Source: Pelagerythrobacter sp041912895
GTDB lineage: Bacteria > Pseudomonadota > Alphaproteobacteria > Sphingomonadales > Sphingomonadaceae
Direction of reading: 5' to 3'
Assembly: GCF_041912895.1 (NCBI RefSeq)
Contig: NZ_JAYSGI010000004.1
Coordinates: 160,193 to 224,192 of the forward strand
DNA length: 64,000 bases
Shown: in pieces, positions 26,861 through 35,690 of the stretch
Layout of the letters: every line of letters begins with the position of its first letter
Numbering within the stretch: the first letter of the stretch is position 1
Program-made: the position numbers and the translations under genes
Notes under the pieces: generated by a model
Database searches by the model: none
What the model saw: the letters and a program-made list of their open reading frames with translations, nothing else
Told to the model about the DNA's origin: nothing

Positions 26861-28392
26861 GCTACTTTCCTTCCGGCGCGTTCGACCGCCGCGTGGGTTC
26901 TTTCGGAAACGGGCCGGGCGAGGTGTTGCGCCACTTCGCTCGAAGGCATCGGCGCAAAATAGAGCCAGCCCTGGATGTGGTCGCAGCCCGCGCTGCGGAC
27001 CATCGCGGCCTGGTCAGCGGTCTCGACCCCTTCGGCGGTGACCCGCATCTTGAGCGCACGTGCCATCGAGATGCTCGACAGCATCATCGCGCGCGAGCTT
27101 TCGTCGATCGCCGAATCGACCACCAGCGACCGGTCGAGCTTGAGCTTTTCGAACCGGAACTGGCGCAAAAAGCCGATCGAGGCGTAGCCGGTGCCGAAAT
27201 CGTCGAGCACGACGTCGACCCCGAGCCCGCGGACGAGATCGAGGCTGCGTTCGGCGACGACCGGATCGAGCACGAGACAGGTCTCGGTGATCTCGAGCTC
27301 GAGCCGTTCGGGGGGAAGCCCCGTCTCTTCGAGAATCTGCCCGAGCTGGAAGGGGAACTCGGGATTGCGCAGCTGCGCGGCCGAGATGTTGACCGACAGC
27401 TTGATGTTCCACGGCAGCGCGTCGCTGCACGCGCGCTTGAGCACCCACAGCCCGATCGCGTTGATGAGGCCCGATTCTTCCGCGATGGGGATGAATTCCG
27501 CCGGGGTGATCGCGCGCCCGTCGGGCCGGTCCCAGCGCAACAGCGATTCGACCGCCACGACGTAATGCGATCGCGCGTCGACCAATGGCTGGTAATGGAC
27601 GCGGAATTCGTCGTTCAGCAGCGCCGCGCGCAGCTCGTTGTCGAGATCGCGCATCGCCTCGAGGCTGCGGTCGAATTCGCTCTTGAACCAGGTGCAGCGC
27701 ATCTTGCCGCCGCGCTTCGAGACGTACATCGCGACATCGGCGCGCCGCAGCAGTTCGGAGGATTCGATCGCCTTGCCCGCTTCGCAGCGCGCCAGGCCGA
27801 TGCTCGCGCCGATCGGAATGCGGCGGTCTTCGATCGCGATCGGCTGCGACAGCGTGTCGAGAACATTGCGGCACATGCCTTCGAGCACCGTGCCGGCGAG
27901 CGGCCCCGTCATGCTGAGCGCGAATTCGTCGCCGCCGAGCCGATAGGCGACCGCTTCGCCGCCGCACAGCGTGCGCAGCGTTCGCGCGATCTCCCGGATC
28001 AGGCGGTCGCCGACCGCATGGCCGTAAAGATCGTTGATCATCTTGAACCCGTCGAGGTCCACCAGCGCGACCGCGATCTCCTGCCCGGACCGTGCGCCCT
28101 CGCACACGTTCTGGTGCAGGGCGCGGCGGTTGGGCAGGCGGCTGAGGCTGTCGGTCATGCCGAGCCGTTCGAGCCGGGCGACATGCGCGAAGCCGAAGCG
28201 CAGCAGCAGCACGACCGCGATCGCGTAGATCGCGACGCCGCCCAGAATCAGCGGCGACGCCTCGGCGAGCGGGAAGTCGTCGTTGAGCAGCAGGCCGAGC
28301 GAGATCGTCGCGAAAATCGCCGTCAGCACGACGAGCGGCACGATCACCAGAAGGCGCGGCGCGAAGCTGCTTTTTTCTGCCTCAGTCGTCAC
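26857..28392 (-). CDS. GGDEF-EAL cyclic di-GMP turnover protein
   Basis: A 511-residue protein with two N-terminal membrane helices, a GGDEF domain with intact RLGGDEF, and an EAL domain in which the signature reads VESLLRW and the metal/loop region reads LDDFGTGY. Both domains keep most catalytic features, so it could make or degrade cyclic di-GMP. GTG 28392 is preferred as start, with GGGG 9 bases upstream; the alternative TTG at 28407 has its purine run too close. It is translationally coupled to the chemoreceptor that follows (ATGA) and lies 71 bases after cheR, which links c-di-GMP to chemotaxis. Confidence 0.92.
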   Translation of the reverse strand: MTTEAEKSSFAPRLLVIVPLVVLTAIFATISLGLLLNDDFPLAEASPLILGGVAIYAIAVVLLLRFGFAHVARLERLGMTDSLSRLPNRRALHQNVCEGARSGQEIAVALVDLDGFKMINDLYGHAVGDRLIREIARTLRTLCGGEAVAYRLGGDEFALSMTGPLAGTVLEGMCRNVLDTLSQPIAIEDRRIPIGASIGLARCEAGKAIESSELLRRADVAMYVSKRGGKMRCTWFKSEFDRSLEAMRDLDNELRAALLNDEFRVHYQPLVDARSHYVVAVESLLRWDRPDGRAITPAEFIPIAEESGLINAIGLWVLKRACSDALPWNIKLSVNISAAQLRNPEFPFQLGQILEETGLPPERLELEITETCLVLDPVVAERSLDLVRGLGVDVVLDDFGTGYASIGFLRQFRFEKLKLDRSLVVDSAIDESSRAMMLSSISMARALKMRVTAEGVETADQAAMVRSAGCDHIQGWLYFAPMPSSEVAQHLARPVSERTHAAVERAGRKVA

Positions 28393-28463
28393 CCGCGTCG
28401 ACCCCAAACCCCTTGTGCGAAAGACGTTAGCCCCGCGGCCCTAAGGAAGCGTTACAGTGCGAT

Positions 28464-29342
28464 TTACCGTGCCGCCGTCGCCGTTCTGGCCGCTGGCCGG
28501 CGCGGTGCTGCGATCGGGTGCGGTCCGCCGCCGTGCCGGAAGAGCCCCTGCACGCCGGTGGTGGGCGCGAGCGCGCCGGCCTTGCCGCTCGCGGTTTCGC
28601 CCGCGCCGAGCATCAGCCAGCCGTCCGGGCGCAGGGCTTCGCACAGGCGATCGAACGCCAGCGCCTTGGTCGACTGATCGAAATAGAGCAGCACGTTGCG
28701 GCACAGCACGAGATCGAACCGGTCGTGCCGCGCCTGCGCGTCGAGCAGGTTGCCGACGCGATAACGGATCGGCGCGAGCAGCGCCGGGTCGGGCTCCCAC
28801 CCGCGCGGCGTCTCGCTGAAATGCTTGAGCATCTGCGCAACGCCGAGGCCGCGCTGGATTTCGAACTGGGTGTAGCAGGCGCGCCGTGCCGCCGCGACCG
28901 CGCGCGCCGAAACGTCGGTGCCGAGAATGTCGATCGTCCACCCGCGCCATTGCTCGGGCCGGTTGACGAAAAGCATCGCCAGCGACAGCGCCTCCTGCCC
29001 GGTCGAGCATCCAGCCGACCAGATCGACAGCCGCCGGCTCGCGGCGCGCCGCGCGGCGAGATCGGGCAGCACCGTTTCGGCCAGCTGGCCGAATAGCTGG
29101 AGGTCGCGGAAGAAATAGGTCTCGTTGTTGAGCAGCGCCTCGACCACCTTGCGCGCCAGTTCGCCCATGTCGTCCGTGGCGAGCAGGCACACGAGCTGGT
29201 CCGCGTTGTCGATGCCGTATTCGCGGAACAGCCCGGCGAGCGCGCTGTCGATGCGCCACAGCCGCCCTTCGGTCAGTTGCTGACCGGTGTGCCGCTGCAG
29301 CAGGTCGGCGATGATCCTGTGCGAGATCGGGGTCACGTCCAT
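28464..29342 (-). CDS. cheR: chemotaxis protein methyltransferase CheR
   Basis: A 292-residue S-adenosylmethionine-dependent enzyme that methylates glutamates of chemoreceptors. It shows the N-terminal helical domain, NNETYFFRD (residues 72-80), the SAM-binding ASRRLSIWSAGCSTGQE region and LVLCRNVLLYFD. The C-terminal tail (after about residue 255) is rich in A, R and P and not conserved. The start overlaps the cheB end by 10 bases. It acts opposite to CheB in adaptation. Confidence 0.95.
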   Translation of the reverse strand: MDVTPISHRIIADLLQRHTGQQLTEGRLWRIDSALAGLFREYGIDNADQLVCLLATDDMGELARKVVEALLNNETYFFRDLQLFGQLAETVLPDLAARRAASRRLSIWSAGCSTGQEALSLAMLFVNRPEQWRGWTIDILGTDVSARAVAAARRACYTQFEIQRGLGVAQMLKHFSETPRGWEPDPALLAPIRYRVGNLLDAQARHDRFDLVLCRNVLLYFDQSTKALAFDRLCEALRPDGWLMLGAGETASGKAGALAPTTGVQGLFRHGGGPHPIAAPRRPAARTATAAR

Positions 29343-30436
29343 GCCGCTTCTCCGGCATGAGCGGCGATCCGCAGCGCGATCTTGTCGGGCGGCAGGATCG
29401 CGGAGGCGAGGCCTGCTTCGGCGATCGCGCGCGGCATGCCCCAGACCGAGGCGCTTTCCTCATCCTGGGCGATCACGTTGCCGCCCGCGCGCACAAGGCT
29501 CGCGGCGCCGACCGCGCCGTCGCGGCCCATGCCCGAAAGGACCACGCCGAGCGCGCCGCCCCCGGCGACATCGCCCATGCTCTCGAACATCGGATCGACC
29601 GAGGGCATGCAGCCGCTGGCAACCTTGAACGCGGCGGTCGTCGCCGAGAGGCGGCCGGCCCGGCGCCGCAGGATCATGTGCCCGTCGCCCGGCGCGATGT
29701 GGATGCGCCCGCTTTCGATCGCGGTGCCGTCGCCGACCATCACCGCGGTGCGGCCGCTGGCGAGTTCGAGCTGGCGCGCGAAGACCGGCGTGAACGCGGC
29801 CGGCAGATGCTGGGTGACGAGGATCGGTGCTGCCATCTTGCGGGGAAGCTGGCGCAGCAGGATGCAGAGCGCGTGAATCCCGCCGGTCGATGCGCCGATG
29901 CCGACGATCTCGAGCGGAGTGCCGATGCTGTTGCGCGCGAGGAGCGGGGGAGGGGGCAAGATCTCGGCCGTCTCGCCGCCCGCCCGGCTACGGTGGCCGA
30001 GCGCGCGGATTTTCGCCAGCAACACGCTGCGATAGCTGTCCCCGAACTCGCCCGCGCGCGGCTTGAGCATCGTGTCGGCCGCGCCCATCGACAGCGCGGA
30101 CAGCGTGTGTTCCGCGCCTGCCACGGTCAGCGACGACACCACCAGCACCTGCGTGCCCGGATTCGCCGCCAGGATGCGCGGCAGCGCGTCGAGCCCGCCC
30201 ATGCCGGGCATCTCAAGATCGAGCAGGACCACGTCGGCGGGCGATTTCGCCAGGTCGAACAGTGCGTTCTCCGCGCTGCCCGTCTTTCCGACCACGACCA
30301 TTCCTAGCTCGGGCGCGATGATCTTGGCGAGCACCGCGCGCACGGTCAGCGAATCGTCGACGATCATCACCCGGATCGGCGCAGCCGCGGAGGCTGGCTG
30401 GGCGACGCTGGCCGTGATGGTGCTGCCGGAGCCCAT
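29333..30436 (-). CDS. cheB: protein-glutamate methylesterase CheB
   Basis: A 367-residue response regulator-methylesterase. A receiver domain with MIVDDS and VVLLDLEMPGMGG (phosphoacceptor in LLDLEMP) is joined to the esterase domain, which contains GIGASTGG (catalytic Ser), VTQHLP (His) and GMGRDGA (Asp). It removes methyl groups from chemoreceptors when phosphorylated by CheA. ATG 30436 gives the expected length; longer reading frames run back into cheY. It lies 11 bases after cheY and overlaps cheR. Confidence 0.95.
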   Translation of the reverse strand: MGSGSTITASVAQPASAAAPIRVMIVDDSLTVRAVLAKIIAPELGMVVVGKTGSAENALFDLAKSPADVVLLDLEMPGMGGLDALPRILAANPGTQVLVVSSLTVAGAEHTLSALSMGAADTMLKPRAGEFGDSYRSVLLAKIRALGHRSRAGGETAEILPPPPLLARNSIGTPLEIVGIGASTGGIHALCILLRQLPRKMAAPILVTQHLPAAFTPVFARQLELASGRTAVMVGDGTAIESGRIHIAPGDGHMILRRRAGRLSATTAAFKVASGCMPSVDPMFESMGDVAGGGALGVVLSGMGRDGAVGAASLVRAGGNVIAQDEESASVWGMPRAIAEAGLASAILPPDKIALRIAAHAGEAAWT

Positions 30437-30447
30437 CGTGAAAGCCC

Positions 30448-30813
30448 TCAGGCCATGCCGACGAGCTGAAGCTTGATCTGCAGGGTTTCGTGGTCGAACG
30501 GTTTCATCACGTATTCGTCGGCCCCCGCGCCGATCGCCTCGCGAATGTGCGCGGCGTCGTTCTCGGTCGTGCAGAACACCACCTTCGGCGTGTCGCCGCC
30601 GGGCATGCGGCGCAAGTGGGTGATGAATTCTATTCCCGTCATCACCGGCATGTTCCAGTCGAGCAGAACGAGATCGGGCATGGCCTTCTCGCACTGAGCG
30701 ACGCCCATCTCGCCGTTCTCCGCCTCGTCCACCGCGAAGCCGAGCGATTCGAGGATGTGGCGGGAAACCTTGCGGATGACCCGCGAGTCGTCGACGATCA
30801 GGCAATTCTTCAT
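30448..30813 (-). CDS. cheY: CheY-type single-domain response regulator
   Basis: A 121-residue receiver domain. The acid pair is in LIVDDS (residues 6-10), the phosphoacceptor is D52 in VLLDWNMP, the switch Thr lies in VFCTTEN and the conserved Lys in MKPFD. It has no output domain, so it should bind the flagellar motor switch or act as a phosphate sink. It lies between cheW and cheB in the same operon. No flagellar genes are in the window. Confidence 0.93.
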   Translation of the reverse strand: MKNCLIVDDSRVIRKVSRHILESLGFAVDEAENGEMGVAQCEKAMPDLVLLDWNMPVMTGIEFITHLRRMPGGDTPKVVFCTTENDAAHIREAIGAGADEYVMKPFDHETLQIKLQLVGMA

Positions 30814-30865
30814 TTGTGCGATCCTTGTTCGGGTTCCCGCTTATCCGATGCGGGTAACCAATCGT

Positions 30866-31300
30866 TTAAGCGGCGGCCCGCTGCGGGCCCGAGATCAGGA
30901 GGGCGGCATCGATCAGGATGGCCGGCCCGGCGGTAGTTTCGATCATGCCCTGGGCGACCCGCGTCCATTCGGGGCCGAGCGTGGCGGCGGCGGAGATCGG
31001 CTGGCCGATCGCGGAGACGACATCGTTCACCCGGTCGACGAGCAGCGCGTAGGAATGCCCGTCCGCTTCCACCACCGGGGCGCGCTCGTCGGGCGCGGCT
31101 TTGGCGTGATCGATCGCCAGCGCGGCGCGGCTGTCGATCACGGTGAGCGGGCGGCTGCGCAATGCGGCGAGCCCGGCCACATGGGCCGGGGCGCGCGGCA
31201 CCGGGGTGATCTCCCCCAGTTCGATGATTGAGCGGATGTCGCACGCGCGAAAGGCCGCCGGGCGGCCCCCGATATGGGTGAGGAGAAGCAGGTCGTCCAT
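30866..31300 (-). CDS. cheW: chemotaxis coupling protein CheW
   Basis: A 144-residue CheW-domain protein (LLTHIGGRPAAFRACDIRSI at the N terminus, then ITPVPRAPAHVAGLAALR). It couples chemoreceptors to CheA. ATG 31300 shares a base with the cheA stop (TGATG), so the two are co-translated. The sequence is divergent from enteric CheW but the core strands are kept. Confidence 0.88.
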   Translation of the reverse strand: MDDLLLLTHIGGRPAAFRACDIRSIIELGEITPVPRAPAHVAGLAALRSRPLTVIDSRAALAIDHAKAAPDERAPVVEADGHSYALLVDRVNDVVSAIGQPISAAATLGPEWTRVAQGMIETTAGPAILIDAALLISGPQRAAA

Positions 31301-33648
31301 CAGCGTGCTCCGGCGCGGGCGTGGGCGAGGGCGGAAAGCAGCCCGTCGCGGTCGTAGCGATAGACGCTCGCCGCGCCGTCGCTTTCGCCTCCCTCGGGCT
31401 GCGAGCGCAGGCGTACGACGGTGCCTGCGGCGCCCGGTTCGCCGCGGTCGTCGAGCACGATCGAGATGTCGGCCTGGCCGCCGTCGTTGCCGGCCAGAAC
31501 ATCGTATCCCGCCGAGCGGATCAGCGGTTCGAGGAAGCCCGTGACCCACGGGTCGGCGCCAGGCAGGCGGCAGGTCGGGCGGCGCGCGGGCGCGGCGGCG
31601 CGGCCGTGCCGGGCGAACAGCCGGTGCGCGTCGATCACGCCGACGATCGTGCCGTCGATCAGCGCGCTGCCTTCGAGTTCGTCGTCGCCCTCCAGCAGCG
31701 TGATCGCGGCGGGCAGATCGACCGTGTCGACGATCGCGGCGACCGCGTAGAGCAGTTCGGCCTCGCCGTCGCCCAGCCGCAGCGCGGCAAAGGTATCGTC
31801 TGCGAGATCGGCGGGCTGGGCGCCGAGCAGCGGCAGGATCGATCCGTCGACCGCGGCGAGCATGCCAGCACCGGCGGCCTGGGTGTCCGCCGACTTTAGG
31901 CTGTGGATGTGCTGGATCGGGCGCATCCGCATCGCGCGCCGCCGCCCGGCGAAATCGGTGAACACCACTGCCTGTTCCGCAGGCGCGGCGGCGCTTTCGG
32001 CAGCGGCTTCGGGCGCTGCGCTGCGAATCCGCGCATGGCTGGCGAGGCCGTGACGCTCGGCGATGCCGGGCACGTCGAGCTTGAGGATCGGGCGCCCGTC
32101 GTCGAGCAGCGCGGTCCCGCCGAACAGCCCGATCTCGGAGAGCACCGGCGGCAGCGGCTTGAGCACGAAATCGGCATTGTCGAGCACGCGGTCCACCGCC
32201 AGCGCGAACAGGTCGCCGCTGACGAGCCGAACGAACACGAACGTCGCGCGGTCGAGATCGACCGCTTCAGGCAAGCCGAGCACCTCGGCGAGATCGAGGC
32301 ACGGCACACGCTCGCCACGGAAAGTCAGGAAGATGCCGTCGCCGAGCCGTTCGACATCGATCGCGCGCGAGGCGCTGCGGGCGATCTCGACGATGTACGA
32401 GCGCGGCAGGCCGAGCGTCTGCGCGCCGACCCGCACGGTCATCCCCTCGACGATGCTGAGCGTGAGCGGCACGTGGAGGAACACGATCGTGCCCTTGCCC
32501 TCGGTGCTGGAGACCTCCACGCTGCCGCCGATCCGCTCGATATTCGCGCGCACGACGTCCATCCCCACGCCGCGGCCGGAGACCTGGCTGACTTGCTCGG
32601 CGGTCGAGAAACCGGGGGCGAAGATCAGTTCGAGCACTTGCTCCTCGGTCATCGCGGCGGCTTCGCCGGCGCCGATCACGCCGCTGGTGACGGCCTTGTC
32701 GCGCAGGCCGGCGAGCCTGATGCCGCGGCCGTCGTCGCTGACGGCGATGGTGATGTGGTTGCCGGTGCGCCGCGCGGAGACGGTGATCATGCCGATCTCA
32801 CGCTTGCCTGCGGCGAGGCGCGCCGACGGCGGCTCAATCCCGTGGTCGATCGCGTTGCGGATGATGTGGGTCAGCGGATCGCGCGCCGATTCGATCATCT
32901 CGCGATCGAGCTCCACGTCGCCGCCTTCGAGATCGATCATGACCTGCTTGCCGAGTTCGGCCGACAGGTCGCGGACCATGCGCGGCAGCGCGCCGAACAG
33001 ATGCTCGAGCCGCTGCATGCGCATCCGCGTCGCGCCCTCGCGCACGCCGTCGAGGATCGTCGAAAGTCGCTCGAACGGCCCTTCCAGTGCCGGATCGGCG
33101 CCGCTCTCGCGCAGCCGCCGGGCGAGTTCGTTGCGCGCCAGGACGAGGTCGGACACTCCGCTCATCACCCGGTCGAGCAGTTCGACCGGCAGGCGGATCG
33201 AGCGTGTGCCGCTCGCCTGGCGCGCCGCCTTCGGCCCGGCCAGATCCCCGGCCTGGATGGCCTCGCTGTCGTCGTCGTCGTTGCCCGGCTCGAGCGCCGC
33301 GATCAGCCGCTCGTCGCCGCCGGGCGGGAGCTTCTCGCCCGCGTCGATGGCGTCGATCATGTCGCTGATCCGGTCGATGATCGCGAGCACCGCGGTGACC
33401 AGCCCGCTGCTCGCGCGGCGGCGGTCGGCGCGCACTTCGCTGAGCGCGCTCTCGGCCGCGTGGCTGAGCTGTTCGAGCCGGGGGAAATCGAAGAAGCCGC
33501 AGTTGCCCTTCACCGTGTGGACGAACCGGAAGATGGCGTCGAGCCGCGCGCGGTCGGCCGGGTCGGCCTCCCACGCGACGATCTCGCCTTCGATCGCCTG
33601 GAGCATCTCGCGGGTTTCGGCCACGAAGTCTGCCAGCAGTTCGTCCAT
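31300..33648 (-). CDS. cheA: chemotaxis histidine kinase CheA with C-terminal CheW-like and pseudo-receiver extension
   Basis: A 782-residue kinase. The HPt domain has phospho-histidine H44 (FVHTVKGNCGFF). A classic P2 domain is not evident. Dimerisation starts near residue 150, followed by the ATP-binding region with the N box (IIRNAIDHG) and G boxes (DDGRGI, GRGVGMDVV), and then a CheW-like domain to about residue 545. About 235 more residues follow: a second degenerate CheW-like region and a terminal stretch shaped like a receiver (FLEPLIRSAGYDVLAG) with no clear phosphoacceptor context. ATG 33648 starts the operon. It phosphorylates CheY and CheB. Confidence 0.93.
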   Translation of the reverse strand: MDELLADFVAETREMLQAIEGEIVAWEADPADRARLDAIFRFVHTVKGNCGFFDFPRLEQLSHAAESALSEVRADRRRASSGLVTAVLAIIDRISDMIDAIDAGEKLPPGGDERLIAALEPGNDDDDSEAIQAGDLAGPKAARQASGTRSIRLPVELLDRVMSGVSDLVLARNELARRLRESGADPALEGPFERLSTILDGVREGATRMRMQRLEHLFGALPRMVRDLSAELGKQVMIDLEGGDVELDREMIESARDPLTHIIRNAIDHGIEPPSARLAAGKREIGMITVSARRTGNHITIAVSDDGRGIRLAGLRDKAVTSGVIGAGEAAAMTEEQVLELIFAPGFSTAEQVSQVSGRGVGMDVVRANIERIGGSVEVSSTEGKGTIVFLHVPLTLSIVEGMTVRVGAQTLGLPRSYIVEIARSASRAIDVERLGDGIFLTFRGERVPCLDLAEVLGLPEAVDLDRATFVFVRLVSGDLFALAVDRVLDNADFVLKPLPPVLSEIGLFGGTALLDDGRPILKLDVPGIAERHGLASHARIRSAAPEAAAESAAAPAEQAVVFTDFAGRRRAMRMRPIQHIHSLKSADTQAAGAGMLAAVDGSILPLLGAQPADLADDTFAALRLGDGEAELLYAVAAIVDTVDLPAAITLLEGDDELEGSALIDGTIVGVIDAHRLFARHGRAAAPARRPTCRLPGADPWVTGFLEPLIRSAGYDVLAGNDGGQADISIVLDDRGEPGAAGTVVRLRSQPEGGESDGAASVYRYDRDGLLSALAHARAGAR

Positions 33649-33692
33649 CTAGCCCCATACCCCCCGGTGTGCGTGGATGGGTATGGCGGGCG

Positions 33693-33700
33693 ATGGTTAA
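33693..33700 (-). promoter_or_regulatory. CtrA-like half-site upstream of cheA
   Basis: On the minus strand this is TTAACCAT, a half-site typical of CtrA-controlled promoters in alphaproteobacteria. It is 45 bases before the cheA start, in the only non-coding stretch in front of the chemotaxis operon. The motif is short, so the call is tentative. Confidence 0.3.
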
Positions 33701-33707
33701 TGAAAGG

Positions 33708-35054
33708 TCACGCGCGGCCGGGAAAACGCCGCAATACGCGCCATACGATCAGCGCAGCGATCGCACCGCCGATTACGTTGGCGGCAAGCTCCGCCGCATA
33801 GATCGCCTCCGCGCCCCAAACCGGGCGCAGCAGCAGACCGAAGGGCAGCATGACCAGGAATACGCGCGCGAAGCTTTGCGTCAGCGCCCAGCCCGCCTTA
33901 TCGACGGCGTTCAGCGCGCCGTTGGCCACGATCAGTACGCCGAACCCGGCATAGCCCCATGCCGCGATGCGCAGGTAACTGTCGAACTCGGCGATCACCG
34001 CCGGATCGCGCGTGAAGAACCCGGCGAACCATTCGCCCGCCGCGAACAGCACCACGGCAAGGACTAGGCCGTAACCGAGGCAGAACATGCCCGCCTCCAG
34101 CATCGCGCGGCGCGCGCGGTCGGCCTGGCCTGCGCCCCAGTTCTGCCCGACGATCGCGCCGATCGAGCCCGACAGGCCCAGCAGCGGGACGACCGCGAAG
34201 CTCTGCAACCGCCCGGCTGCGCCGAAGCCGGCCACCGCCGCCTCGCCCTGCGCGGCGAGCAGCGCGGTCAGCACCGACAGCCCGATCGGATTGATCGCGT
34301 TGGAAAATGCCGCCGGGCCGGCCACGCGCGCTATCGCCCGGGCGGATTCGGCGAAGCGGCATTCGCGGATCAGCGCCGGGCGGATCGGTAGCGCGCTGCG
34401 GCCGATCAGCCACAACGCCATCACGATGGCGAGTGCATAGCCGATGATCGTGGCATAGGCCGCGCCCGCCACGCCGAAGCCCTCGATCCCGAACGCGCCG
34501 GAAATCAGGATCGGATCGAGCGCCCAGTTCACCCCGGCATAGGTGAGCGCGACGAACGACGTCGCCCGCGCTTCCCCCTGGCCGCGCAGCACGCCGTTGA
34601 GCGCCATCTGCAACAGCAGCACTGGCATCCCCAGCGCGAAGGGCGCCATGTATTCGCGGATCAGCGGCAGCAGCGCGTCGGATGCCTGCATCAGCCGGAA
34701 CAACGGGTCGAGCAGCAGATAGAGCGCGAGCCCCAGCACCACGCCGAGCCCGACCGCGAACACCCCGCCGAAATTCGCCCGCCGCGCCGCGCGGTCGCGA
34801 TCCCCTTCGCCCAATGCGCGGGCGATCACCGAATTGATTCCCACCATGACGCCGACGCCGAGGCTGGAGAGCGCGATGGTGACGGGGAACACGAAGGCGA
34901 CCGCGGCAAGCTCCGCACTGCCGAGCTGTCCGATGAAATAAGCGTCGATCAACCCGACCGACATGATCGCCGCGACACCCACGATCATCGGCAGGGTCTG
35001 GGTCACGAGATGGCCGCGGATCGATCCGCGCGTCAGCCTGGCCGTCTCGCTCAT
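33708..35054 (-). CDS. MATE-family multidrug/solute efflux protein
   Basis: A 448-residue inner-membrane antiporter with about 12 helices and the repeated two-halves layout of MATE proteins (TQTLPMIVGVAAIMSVGLID at the start; NPIGLSVLTALLAAQGE opening the second half). It probably expels cationic compounds in exchange for protons or sodium. ATG 35054 is used because the longer frame upstream crosses the divergent [2Fe-2S] gene. There is no strong ribosome site. It is divergent from the ferredoxin-like gene and ends shortly before the chemotaxis promoter. Confidence 0.92.
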   Translation of the reverse strand: MSETARLTRGSIRGHLVTQTLPMIVGVAAIMSVGLIDAYFIGQLGSAELAAVAFVFPVTIALSSLGVGVMVGINSVIARALGEGDRDRAARRANFGGVFAVGLGVVLGLALYLLLDPLFRLMQASDALLPLIREYMAPFALGMPVLLLQMALNGVLRGQGEARATSFVALTYAGVNWALDPILISGAFGIEGFGVAGAAYATIIGYALAIVMALWLIGRSALPIRPALIRECRFAESARAIARVAGPAAFSNAINPIGLSVLTALLAAQGEAAVAGFGAAGRLQSFAVVPLLGLSGSIGAIVGQNWGAGQADRARRAMLEAGMFCLGYGLVLAVVLFAAGEWFAGFFTRDPAVIAEFDSYLRIAAWGYAGFGVLIVANGALNAVDKAGWALTQSFARVFLVMLPFGLLLRPVWGAEAIYAAELAANVIGGAIAALIVWRVLRRFPGRA

Positions 35055-35133
35055 GCGCCGCCGATAGCGGCGGGCCTGCCATTTGCCTAGGCCGCTTGTG
35101 CGCCTGCCGTGCGCCGTGCGATAGGCGGCGGCG

Positions 35134-35688
35134 ATGACCGCGCTCACCGTCAACGGCCGGCCCGTGAACTTCGCGATGGACCCGCGCACGCCGCTGCTGT
35201 GGGCACTGCGCGACGCGGCCAACCTCACCGGCACCAAGTACGGTTGCGGAGAAGGGGATTGCCACGCCTGCACGGTGATCGTCGACGGCGAGGCGCTGCG
35301 CAGTTGCATCGTGACGCTCGCCGAGGCCGAAGGGCGCTACGTCACCACGATCGAGGGGCTGAGCCGAGATCGTTCGCACCCGGTGCAGCAGGCGCTGGTG
35401 GCCGAACAGGCGATCCAGTGCGGCTTCTGCACGCCGGGCATCGCGATGGCGGCCGCTGCGCTGATCGCGAAGAATTCCGATCCTTCGGAAGACGAGATCA
35501 AGGCCGCGATCCCCAACCTGTGCCGCTGCGGGGTCTATCCCCGGCTGGTGCGCGCGGTGCAGCGCGCCGGGCGCGTGGCGCGCCGCGTCGAACGGATCAG
35601 CGCCGCGCCCGCGCCCGGCATCAGCGCGGAGGATGCCGCGGACGAAGTGCCCGCGATGGCAGCACCGGACGGCGATCGAGGAGAATGA
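35134..35688 (+). CDS. orphan (2Fe-2S) subunit of the xanthine dehydrogenase/isoquinoline oxidoreductase family
   Basis: A 184-residue protein with both iron-sulfur domains of the small subunit of molybdenum hydroxylases. The plant-type cluster uses C38, C43, C46 and C58; the helical domain uses C96, C99, C130 and C132 (CGFCTPG and CRCG). The C-terminal 40 residues are an A/P-rich tail. Such genes are normally followed by a large molybdopterin subunit, which is absent here; arsC follows instead, 2 bases after the stop codon. It may pair with a large subunit encoded elsewhere. Confidence 0.9.
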   Translation: MTALTVNGRPVNFAMDPRTPLLWALRDAANLTGTKYGCGEGDCHACTVIVDGEALRSCIVTLAEAEGRYVTTIEGLSRDRSHPVQQALVAEQAIQCGFCTPGIAMAAAALIAKNSDPSEDEIKAAIPNLCRCGVYPRLVRAVQRAGRVARRVERISAAPAPGISAEDAADEVPAMAAPDGDRGE

Positions 35689-35690
35689 CG

